DNA of 64,000 nt from Hericium rajendrae (lineage: Eukaryota > Basidiomycota > Agaricomycetes > Russulales > Hericiaceae): contig CM065888.1 of assembly GCA_033439255.1 (NCBI GenBank), forward strand, positions 2,208,880-2,272,879, written 5' to 3'. This document shows positions 55,585 through 64,000 of the stretch, one piece after another. The notes beneath the pieces were generated by a model. It had not been told where the DNA came from. It searched no databases and saw only the letters and a list, made by a program, of their open reading frames with translations. How positions within the stretch are numbered: position 1 is the stretch's first letter; each line of letters opens with the position of its first letter. The position numbers were made by a program, and so were the translations under genes.

Positions 55585-58445
55585 TGATGCCACGCGTGCG
55601 GCCGGGCCCCCTCCATTTTCAATTCCATTTCTCTTTGTATCTGTCTTCGATCATCGCCGCCGTGTCGTTCGTATCGCCGCCGTGTTCTTTGTATTACTCT
55701 CTACATGTGTCTGTGTTTTGGCAGTTGTAACACAATGTAATGGACTTGTATGCTCGTGCATGATCAGCCACGGCGTGGTCGCCAGCGACGGTGGGTGCGA
55801 GGCCGTCGATGGCATATGATTGACGGGCTACGACCCCTGTCATGAAAGCCACCCTTTGCTTCATCTCCTAGCCATCATGTTTTGCTCTGTCGGCATATAG
55901 AAGGCCATGGATGGTACGGATCGTGGCCGACGCTTTGTGATATGGAAATGTAACCCACCTGCGGCGGGAGTATGAGGAAGCGAAAAGTGTGCAGGGTGAG
56001 ATGGATGCATGGAACAAAGCGTGGGATGGGGAGCCAGTCAATTGATGAGTTGGGTTTTCCGTTATGCAGGATGGCCGCAATCCTTGCCTTCCCCCCCTTC
56101 TGCCAGTGTCCATTTTTTTTCGTCTGTCCAAACCTGTTGATTTTCACCGGGGACCACCCCCCTCCGCCCTCCTCTCCTGTATTTATGATATAGGAAAATC
56201 CATAGAGCGCTCTGAGAGCAATCGCTGCGTTCAGGACTTAGGGTGGTTCGAGATGGAACTTACGGGAGAAATCCCGTGAACGGTAGACAGGCGCCTCAAG
56301 GTTGAAGTAAGGTTCGACCTAGAGTCCTGGAGCAAATCCCAGGGGGAGAAACCCGGGAGCGCTGAGATAGAGTAGGTGTGCACAAGTACATAGTCGATGT
56401 TGGACTAGCTAGGACTAGGTAGAGATAGATAGGTATATTTGGCCAGTTCAGGCATGCTCAAAATGGTGGGCGGGTTCACTTCTGGTGCTTGTCGCATGCG
56501 ATATGACCAGCGTGCTTTGGAGATGGACACGCAGTAAAATAGGAAGCAAATCATCATACAAATAATTGTGGAGTCCAGCACGACAAAGGTCCTTGTACGG
56601 ACCCCCCCGCCTTGGAGCCCTGAGCGCTCATCATTGTCGTCACCCTCCTGTCTGTCGTGGGCACACCCATCGACCTGCAACATGAACGTGGCATGGCCAC
56701 GGACTTAGATGAGCCGCAGCAGGGGGCCCAGCGTACGATCGAAGCCATGTGGCTGGCCTTCGACCTGGCCTTCCGTAAGACATACACAGAGCATTTGTGT
56801 GTAGAAGTGCGGAGGCCATGGCGGGCACCCGCGGTGACGTGCGTTTGGGTGGGCCGCTCGCCGCTCGAAGCGCCCACGGTGACTAGCTCTGGCGGTAGGA
56901 CGTGTTGTACTCCAGTGCCCCAAACAAGAAATGAAACCGGTGCCGCTTTCGTCAGGCGCTTGCGCACTGCTCGTTCTGCCTTGTCTTGTTTTGCTCGCAT
57001 ACTCCCGCTCGAGTCGCGCGCTGTGAGGTCGCGGTGAATCGTAAGGATGATGGACGCGATCAGATGAAAGAGTGTCGGAGGGAGCTGATCACACCGCGGA
57101 AAGAAGACGGGTAGTGAGTCAATGTTCCGAGAACCAGAAATGTAGAGATGGACATTGGATGCAGATTACCAACTCAAGAAATCTACTGGGCCATTCCCCG
57201 AAAGGCAAAGGGTGGTGGGTTCTGATGGGTTACGCTGCTAGGGAAGCTGCCGGTGGATTTCCGCCAGCCGAGCCGTACGCCGGATGACAGCGGGTGGCCA
57301 ACCCAACCCAGTGGTGGCGCAGCGGCCGCTCACTGGCCAACAATTCCACCGCACCCCAGCATCGAACCCCTGCCTGTCATCGAAGGCTCAGTGGGACTTG
57401 TATGGAGCTTTGGCAATCACTACCGGCCAAGTTCGAATGTGTTGAACGCGTGACTTCAAAATTTGGTCTCCGGAGCCTCTGGTACTCCCATCGCAGTGTC
57501 TCTGCTCTTGACTCTTGAGCCCATGCATGATTTCTTTTCCCCCTCGTCCTTCTGTCCTGACTCCTCCATACTCAAGGACCGAAAGGCAAGATCATTGTTT
57601 ATCTTCAGCTGGGTGCTTGGGTCGGGAAAAACGGAGTGCTTACTCGAAGTCCTTCAGGCTTAACTACTAGGACATCTGTCCAGGGCAGAGATTTTTCGCG
57701 CTCACTGCAGCCATAAGATACGAAGGTTTGTCACCGCATCCTATATGCGATGGATGTGCTAGCAAAATCATCCAACAGTGCTTTTTTCGGGTTGGGAAGG
57801 TCCTGCTGTTGGTGACGCGGGGACGAGGCAGGACGGCGACCATTCACTCTGTCATTACTTGCTGTCGTTGTTCCTTTCGATACTGTTATAAAGCAATGAT
57901 TAGTGTCAAGCTACAGTCATCTGGAGCTACCCAAATGTGCCCCGTTCATATTCATGGGGACTGCCTGTGGCCTGCTTTTTGCTCGTAAATGGTTACCATG
58001 TGCATCAGTGACCGGTCACTGAATCGCAGTTGCTGAGCACTGGCAGCCACTGGCGTTGTTCCCCGTCGATGCTCCGGTGGCAACTCCGCCGGAATCCATT
58101 GGTCACTCGGCCGGCGATTTTCCAGTGGAAATCCCTTGGGAGTGTACATGTCAGAGCACAGGCTCAGATTTACAGGGCAGTGGTGTATGTGATGGTGGCC
58201 GTCGGCGCGATCGAAGATCGGGTGGGTTGGCTGACCCACAGATCAGCATCTGCACCGGTTCACGAACTACGTGGCTGGTCACGTGATGTTATGAGACTCC
58301 CCAGGTTGTCCAACCTAGCCAACCTACCACCCAATGTGACTGACCAGCATCGTGCTAGCAGGTGCACCGTGTGTGCAGGGTGTGCACAAGCATGCTGAAA
58401 ATGTTGGGTTATGAGACTCCCCAGGTTGGACGCAGGGTGGATCCC
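55585..58445. other. Long gene-poor stretch
   Basis: After 3'-UTR-like sequence (55585-55740) I see no supported gene. The 126-codon plus frame at 56657-57037 and the 148-codon minus frame at 56554-57000 overlap and neither carries motifs. 'gagactccccaggttg' occurs twice (about 58291 and 58413), ~122 bp apart, leading into the minisatellite. Confidence 0.4.
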
Positions 58446-58700
58446 ATCTGCCCACCCTGCCTGCCCTGCCCGCCCTGCTTACCCTGCCTGCCCTGCTTAC
58501 CCTGCCTACCCTGCCCGCCCTGCTTACCCTGCCTACCCTGCCTGCCCTGCTTACCCTGTCCACCCTGCCCGCCCTGCTTACCTTACCTGTCCTGCTTACC
58601 TTACCTGTCCTGCTTACCTTGCCTGCCCTGCCTACCCTAGCCACCCTGCATGCCAACCTGCATCCACCCTTTCTGCTGTCCACCTTAGCCACCCTGCCCA
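58446..58700. repeat. Minisatellite of 5-base-based units (ccctg / cctac / ttacc)
   Basis: Built from pentamers such as ccctg-cctgc and ccctg-cttac in 10- and 15-base combinations, about 20 repeats, with longer 'cttaccttacctgtcctg' periods near 58575-58620. Reads as Pro-Cys-Leu or Pro-Ala-Tyr repeats in plus frames; not a gene. Confidence 0.75.
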
Positions 58701-58825
58701 CCAACAGCACACTCAGTCACACGGGCGAACAATGAAGGACACTCAGCTGTGCAGAGTGCGCTGGTGCACATAACCTGTGTCAGAGAGGAGTCATGTGCAT
58801 TTGAGCATCTGTGGGCTCTAGAACG

Positions 58826-59080
58826 AAGACGAGCGTCCTTGACGCTCAGCTGCATAGAGAGCACTGACCATGTGCGCAACACGTGCTCCAGTGCTTGCGG
58901 ACTTCGAGACAGGGACGAGCGTTGAGGACGCTCGCACGTAGAGAGCGCTGCTGCACGTGACATGAACCGAAGACGTCTGTGGGCTCCTAGACAGTGATGA
59001 GCATCGAGGACGCTCATTCGTGTGGAGAGCACTGAGACGTGGCACACCGACGAGAGTCCTTGACGCTCGGCTGTGCAGAG
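58826..59080. repeat. Palindrome block A: four copies of a 17-base quasi-palindrome
   Basis: GAGCGTCCTTGACGCTC-type 17-mers at 58831-58847, 58917-58933, 58999-59015 and 59052-59068. Flanking text (cttcgagacagggac, cgtgacatgaaccgaa) is shared with block B (60090-60320), in the same orientation. No coding function. Confidence 0.65.
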
Positions 59081-59135
59081 AGTGCTGACATGTGCACGAA
59101 TCGTGAATGCGCACTGCGGGGTGCTCGCTGACGGT

Positions 59136-59310
59136 GTAGAAGGTGTATGCATAGTAGATGAAATCTTGAAGGTTAATGAAGAGCGGCGGAGGTTCTCGAG
59201 GATGCAGTGGAAACCATGTGTCCACAGACAGAGGGTGATATTATACTTGGCAGGTATATTGCGAAGGGAGACGGGCATGCCAGCTGCAAGAGACATCTCG
59301 AGGGGTGTCT
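59136..59310 (-). pseudogene. EST1/SMG7-like gene fragment, copy 1
   Basis: The minus strand reads MPVSLRNIPAKYNI, LCLWTHGFHCILENLRR and, one base out of frame, LQDFIYYAYTFYT. From memory of fungal EST1/SMG7-family proteins, 'LCLWxHGFHxLLExLRR ... LQDFIYYAYTFYTG' is characteristic of their C-terminal part; assignment is moderate. It is a fragment with a frameshift. A second scrap of its 3' end (gtgtatgcatagtagatgaa) is at 59337-59356, joined directly to the uL16 fragment. Confidence 0.45.
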
Positions 59311-59358
59311 GCTCCTCAAGCAGGCGGGTATAGAAAGTGTATGCATAGTAGATGAAAC

Positions 59359-59587
59359 AAGTTCTCCGGTCGCCAGAAGATCATCGTCTCGTGCAAGTGG
59401 GGCTTCACCAACGTCAACTGCGAGGACTACCCCAAGCTCAAGGAGGATAAGCTTGTCGTCCAGTACGTGGCCTGTTTTGCTCCGCTCGATTTGTTCTGAC
59501 CTTTGGTTCAGGGATGGCGCTTACGTGCAGTTTATTCGCCCCAGGGGACCCCTCGAGAACAATCTTAAGGCTCAGCTCAGGGCATAA
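59359..59587 (+). pseudogene. 3' fragment of a 60S ribosomal protein uL16 (RPL10) gene
   Basis: KFSGRQKIIVSCKWGFTNVN then, after a 49-bp intron (59463-59511), DGAYVQFIRPRGPLENNLKA and a stop at 59585-59587. This matches the C terminus of eukaryotic uL16 (GRQKI ... KWGFT ... DG..V......GPLEN). Only the last ~65 residues are present; the 5' side starts abruptly at 59358 inside EST1/SMG7-like sequence. The intron is kept, so the capture was DNA-mediated, not through mRNA. Confidence 0.7.
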
Positions 59588-59799
59588 GATGTCTGTCGTT
59601 GATTTCTCGTGTACCGTATTTGCTGTGGGTCTATAAGATATCCGTTGAGCTAATTGTGTGATGTGTGATTTCCATTTTTATGCCTCTATATTCACTACAT
59701 CATCCGATTACAATGGATGGTGGTTAGGGGGAAGGGGGGCAAAGATTGATATCATTTCTTACAGATTCTGCAGCACTAGTTCACTTCGTGTTCCCTTGC

Positions 59800-60020
59800 A
59801 TTGCAGATGCGCGAAAGCAGTTACAACCAAACATGTACAATTGCTGCGGCGTCATGTGGGTAATAGTAGAGGAATCTTGGAGGTTAATGAAGAGCAGCGG
59901 AGGTTCTCGAGGATGCAGTGGAAACCATGTGTCTACAGATGGAGGTTGATATTATACTTGGCGGGTATATTGCGAAGGGAGACAGGCATGCCAGGTGCAG
60001 GAAACATCTCGAGGAGACTG
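59800..60020 (-). pseudogene. EST1/SMG7-like gene fragment, copy 2
   Basis: 59868-60017 is about 90 percent identical by eye to 59158-59306 and in the same orientation (minus-strand PAPGMPVSLRNIPAKYNI). Its left side (59805-59871) also matches 11465-11533. A stop replaces the Trp of LCLWTHGF here, so this copy is dead. Confidence 0.45.
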
Positions 60021-60089
60021 TGCATCATCTCAACGACCCTGCATTTTTTGGTGAGCAGCACAGTCAGATAGAGGAAGGGTGACGTACTG

Positions 60090-60320
60090 CGGACGAGCGT
60101 CCTTCCCGCTCGTCTGTGTGGAGAGCGCGGACATGCGCAGCACATGCTGGAGTGCGTGCAGACTTCGGGACAGTGAGGAGCATCAAGGACGCTCGTGCGT
60201 GGAGGGCGCTCCTACACGTGACATGAACCGAACACATCTGCAGCATCCAAGACAGCGATGAGCGTCGAGGACGCTTGCCCATGCAGACAGCACGAGGCAT
60301 GTGACATGTGTCGCAGAGGA
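60090..60320. repeat. Palindrome block B
   Basis: Quasi-palindromes at 60095-60111, 60178-60194 and 60260-60276, with the same flanking text as block A. Blocks A and B bracket the captured gene fragments in direct orientation. Confidence 0.6.
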
Positions 60321-60680
60321 AGCATCCTTGACACTTAGCCGCATGGCCTGACACGCCGTGCGCGTACAGGCACACTGATTGATTGATTGAATGGATGATG
60401 AGTCAAGAATGTATGAGATGAAATAAGAAGGCAGAAAAGTGCCGGATGAGCGTCGACCAAAGAGGAAGGATGGCTACAATATGACTGGAATAGGAAAACG
60501 GGGGTGAGGAACGTGCCGATGGTGATGCGATCGGGGATGATGAAATGATCGCCGCTATTGGATAATGAGTGCAGAAGCCTGATTAGAAGGAAATCTGTGA
60601 TGACATGCAGCGAATTAAGGAAAATTTTCGTTGCCGTGCGGCGAGCTTGAGGTTCAGGGTCGGCATGAGGAGGATGGGTG
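60321..60680. other. Upstream region of the SNF2-like gene
   Basis: Purine-rich, no gene seen. Confidence 0.4.
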
Positions 60681-60818
60681 GTTATTATATATAAACGAGT
60701 AGAAGGGTATTGTAGCGCTAGCGACTTTCGCCCGTTCCAGCAGCACCAGCAGCACCAGCAGCACCAGCAGCAACAACAGCAACAACCACAACCACAACAA
60801 CATCAAAAACAAAAACAA
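60681..60818 (+). promoter_or_regulatory. Core promoter and CAG/CAA-rich leader of the SNF2-like gene
   Basis: TATATAAA lies at 60688-60695. A cagcac/cagcaa/caacca repeat (60737-60817) follows and reads into acaATGGGAAAG at 60818. The ATG at 60818 would give a 3-codon first exon before a gtaatt...gtgcag intron (60827-60879), but its frame does not join the helicase exon without one more intron, so the start at 60893 is preferred. Confidence 0.45.
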
Positions 60819-60892
60819 TGGGAAAGGTAATTGTGGTTCATTGTCCAAGTCACAGAGCATAACTGATCGACCGGTGCAGGATCACCAAACCT

Positions 60893-63800
60893 ATGGCTCC
60901 ACTCTCCTCAACTTGTCGGTGGAGACGAACGAAGAGTGCTGGACCTGGCCAACGTGGCAGGTCGCCATCGGCCGAAGGGGCACCGTGGGCGGTGGAGAAC
61001 AGTGACGATTGGGGGACAGCGGGGTCGACGGGCTTGGAGAAGGTCCGGGCGTACGTGAAGAAGTTTGCATCGACACCGGCGGGCGAGCGGGAGAGCGTGG
61101 GCAAAGGTGACATCCGCGTCGACTCTGAAGGGCGGACCTTGTGGAACAGATGGGTCGCGTCGAAGATGAAGAAGTGGACGCTCACGCAAAGCGTGTATGA
61201 CATCCTGGAAGGATCGGGTGCCCACCCCAAAGAGTTGGCGCAGTCGCGGTCCGATGGGACGGTAAGTGGAACCGATTTCTTGATTTGGTTGATGTTGCTG
61301 AATATGGGATGTCTGTAGTTTCCGGACATGAAGGACGCCGGGATCGACTGGCAGTTCGGGAAGATTGCCGAGGCATGGTTTGGGGCCGATACCAAGTACC
61401 CGGACACGATGAACGGTGATCGACGGCAACCGGGGGGTGCCCGTCCGGCGGTGCAGAAGTTTGTGAGGAGATGGATGGCGCTGCAATGGCACAGGGAGCA
61501 GCAGATGGTGGCGCGGTCGTGGGCTCGACTGGGCCCGTTCAAGACGGAGTTTGAGGAAATGAAGAATGGTGAGTCCACGTTCTATATTGTGACATCAATG
61601 CCTGCACACGAGGGCACAAGCGTGAGCGTCCTCGACGCTCGTGCGTGTACCAGCCGCGGCATGCCCGTGATAGCGGACATCAAGCGGTGGGTGCCAGCGG
61701 TGCAGTGGCAGGAATGAGCGTCCTCGACGCTTGCGCGTGTCCGGGCTCACGCGTTCACGGGGATCACGAGAGGTCACGTGCCGGAAGAGTGGGCTCGCGA
61801 GCCAGGACAGGGACGAGCGTCCTGGACGCTCGCGCATGTCCTGGCTCGCGTGCCCACTCTTCCGGCACGTGACCTCCGTGGGTACGCGAGCCAGGACATG
61901 CGCGAGCGTCCAGGACGCTCGTCCGCTGCACAGATTGCGCGTAGGGGGGGTTCCCCGTGCGAGAGCGAAATGCTGACTGGACGTCTGTTGCAGAGTTGAA
62001 GAGGGACGGCGAGAAGATCCGGTTGGCACGGCTGCGCTACATCAGTAACCGTTTCAAGATGATGAAGCCGGTCTTCGAGATGTTTATATACAACAGTGAC
62101 CAACAACGCTCCTTCGAGGACATGAGGGGGTTCTTGTTGGATTTGATGGATGGGTTGGGGGTGAAAAGTTCCAAGCGTGGGGACGGTGTGCGACAGGGGG
62201 ACGCGACAAGTAAGTGAATATGATCCGTTTTCTTGCAACAAACTAACTAAATTGCCCGCCAACCATAGAATTACCCAAGTGGCTTCGCGACATAGCCAAA
62301 CAGCTTGCGTCGCGGGCTGACGTCCAGCGTTGGGCACAGGTCTTTCAGGCTGAGCTGGATGCCATGACGGAAGCCTCCGACGACGACGATGTCCTTTTGC
62401 TGCCCTCGCTCATGGTCGACGACGAGATCGTCATGCAATGGGACAACGGCATCCCAGAGTTCCAGACCCTGTCGCTGGACGACCTGTGGGCACGGCTGGG
62501 GCGCACCACGCTCCCTTTCTTCAACACGACGGTGGATCCAGAGGGTGTCGTGACGCCGTGGGAGACTCAGGCATGGGCGGCACTGTCCCCGCCCCCCGTC
62601 CCGTTTGCGCCGCGCTGGCATCAGCTGGCGGGGATTCTGAAGATCCTCAACAATATCATCAAGCTTCGGCCCACCCTCAACATGGATGCAGTGGGCCTGG
62701 GCAAGACATTGCAGGCGGTCGGGGCCATCGCTGTCTACGCGTGGTTGGTCGACCTGACCATGACCATCGCGGAGCAAGGCGAAGGCCAGCTGCCGGGGAT
62801 GTTTGCTGTTTGTAAGTCCATTTTGGTTCGTCAGTGAGCCAGGGCACTGATGGGATGTTCACAGCGACCGACTGGTGGCTGAAAGCCCTCAAGAAGGAGG
62901 AGCTCGCGCGTCCACATATTATTGTGGTGCCGGTGAGTTTGGTGGACCAGATCGTGGTTGAGCTTCACAGGTACTTGGGGCCAGCGTCCTTCGACATTGC
63001 ATTGTGTCTGGGGACATACAACTCGCAGCAGCCAGTGTGGGAGGTGTTCGACAAATCGAACCAACCACCGCACAAGAGGATCATGGTGGTCTCACATCCG
63101 GTACGTGGACATGATCTGGGTGTGATTGAGCAGAGGACTGACGTCGTTGGGTTGCAGACCTTGGGGAACACGGGGAAAGTTGCCCTCTCGAACACGCGCA
63201 ACACCCCGTCGAAGGCGCCAGAGGTGCGCATGGGGGCGCAAGCCAAGGAGATGGCTGCGAAGACGGTATTCGGGCGGCAGTGGGGTCTTGCGGTGATCGA
63301 CGAGATCCATCAGTGCCGCAACATTGGCCAGTTCTTCATGGGAGTGACGGCATTAGCATCCATGTCGCATGGGGTCCTGGGGATGTCAGCGACACCGGTC
63401 TCGAGCAAGGCCATGGTAAGGCTGGTGGCGGGTTGCACGACCGACTGGACTGACCCTGTTGTTCTTGTTGCAGGACCTGTGGAATGTCGGACGGGCATTG
63501 CGAATCGAGTTCTTTATCTCCAACGACGCGGAGGCACGCGACATGAACCGGGCGCAAATACGTGGGCTGCAGAAGGACCGTAAGAAACGGGCCGTCGACC
63601 CCGAGTCGGTCACCAACGTGCTTCGGGGTGCGGATACCGACACGGTCAGCGAGGTGTCGAAGGAGATGGCCCCGTACGTCGCGCAAATGCGAGAACACTT
63701 TTCGGGGCTCGTCATCCGGCGGACGATAGCGTCGGTGGATTGGGAGGGGAAGCCGCTGCTGACCTTGCGGCCGTACACCGAGCACATCTTTACGATGCGG

Positions 63801-64000
63801 CTCTACCAGCATGAGTATGATGCACTGGAGGCACTGCTCGAGCAGTCTGTGCACACGCAGGAGGGAAGACGGGGTGCCTCGAAGGTGAGTTCGAGCGATT
63901 GTCATTCGGGAGAAAACTTCGAGCGTCCGCGGACGCCGCGCGTGTCGCGACTGCGGACAAGCGCCCATGACTGTGGACGTGCACAGCGTCCCGGACGCTC
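60893..64000 (+). CDS. SNF2-family helicase/ATPase (truncated by window edge)
   Basis: Start ATG at 60893 (MAPLSSTCRWRRTKSAGPGQ). Exon 1 ends at 61261 and introns follow at 61262-61318, about 61569-61994 (unusually long), about 62213-62268, about 62811-62864, 63100-63156 and 63416-63473. Another begins at about 63890. The first ~350 residues have no named domain (LWNRWVASKMKKWTLTQSVY; LRYISNRFKMMKPVFEMFIY). The ATPase part starts with RWHQLAGI (about 62612) and a Walker-A DAVGLGKTLQ (62686-62715). Next are HIIVVPVSLVDQ (motif Ia region), WGLAVIDEIHQCRN (Walker B, DEIH, about 63282-63320) and GMSATPVSS (motif III, about 63380-63408). The RRTIASVDW region follows (about 63718). The C-terminal helicase lobe lies outside the window. 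SNF2 enzymes move or remodel nucleosomes using ATP. Confidence 0.7.
61615..61940. repeat. Long hairpin with 17-base palindromes inside an SNF2 intron
   Basis: Palindromes at 61624-61640, 61716-61732, 61814-61830 and 61904-61920. The arms gaggtcacgtgccggaagag.. (from about 61769) and ..ctcttccggcacgtgacctc (to about 61875) are near-perfect inverted copies of ~42 bases around the 61814-61830 palindrome, so the whole could fold into one long stem. The intron is about 425 bp against ~55 bp for the others, so this looks like an insertion. Confidence 0.7.

Noticed and set aside
56160-56420. Possible tRNA/SINE-like promoter boxes (ggttcgacc at about 56310)
   Set aside because: No cloverleaf could be folded and the A-box match is poor.
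57728-57988. Cys-rich 86-codon frame resembling a zinc protein
   Set aside because: Cys spacing is irregular, no introns or homologous copy in the window.
60654-60860. Leu-rich minus-strand frame resembling a membrane segment
   Set aside because: Antisense of the CAG/CAA leader repeat.
12830-64000. A KDZ, DDE or reverse-transcriptase gene that would explain mobility of the island
   Set aside because: Searched by eye for transposase and RT/integrase motifs on both strands; none convincing found.

Overview
The window looks like nuclear DNA of a mushroom-forming basidiomycete (Agaricomycetes). The evidence is compact genes cut by many roughly 50-bp GT/AG introns, a fungal TET/JBP-type dioxygenase, a basidiomycete-type kinase with a DFD motif, and large transposon and satellite content. 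No rRNA, tRNA, CRISPR or bacterial-type signal was seen. I could not run searches, so all names rest on motifs read by eye, and exon edges are approximate unless stated.

Layout. 1-1185: right part of a repeat-built mobile element. 1247-1441: short coding remnant. 1560-10300: gene-poor satellite land, with a 4-unit 355-bp array, a 305-bp array in two places, and dispersed repeats. 11587-12544: weak gene remnant. 12830-26022: a dense block of four genes. These are a giant Ulp1-like (C48) protein on the minus strand, a BAH-PHD protein (plus), protein P1 (minus) and protein Q1 (plus), with two head-to-head promoters. 26650-29612: a full copy of the mobile element seen at the left edge. 29829-37799: an E(z)-like CXC-SET histone methyltransferase (minus), head-to-head with Q2 (plus), then P2 (minus). 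38110-44290: P3 and two copies of a 53-bp minisatellite, forming a tandem segmental duplication with P2. 46560-52918: a TET/JBP-like dioxygenase (minus) and three related GRF-finger/coiled-coil genes. 53484-55584: a kinase. 58446-60320: minisatellite, short palindromes and a mosaic of captured gene fragments (uL16 and an EST1/SMG7-like sequence). 60893-64000: an SNF2-family helicase running off the right edge.

Working view (inference). Apart from the kinase, most of the real genes encode parts that read or modify chromatin: SUMO-protease-like, BAH-PHD, E(z) SET, TET/JBP, SNF2, GRF and PHD-like fingers. They are interleaved with two families I cannot name. P is a nuclear-looking acidic protein in three copies. 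Q is a zinc finger plus caspase/CHAT-like core plus zinc ribbon, in two copies. P and Q pair head-to-head with each other or with E(z), and have been duplicated as units. This repeat-embedded chromatin island is the strongest candidate here for an undescribed system, either a set of mobile-element genes or a host locus that has absorbed them.
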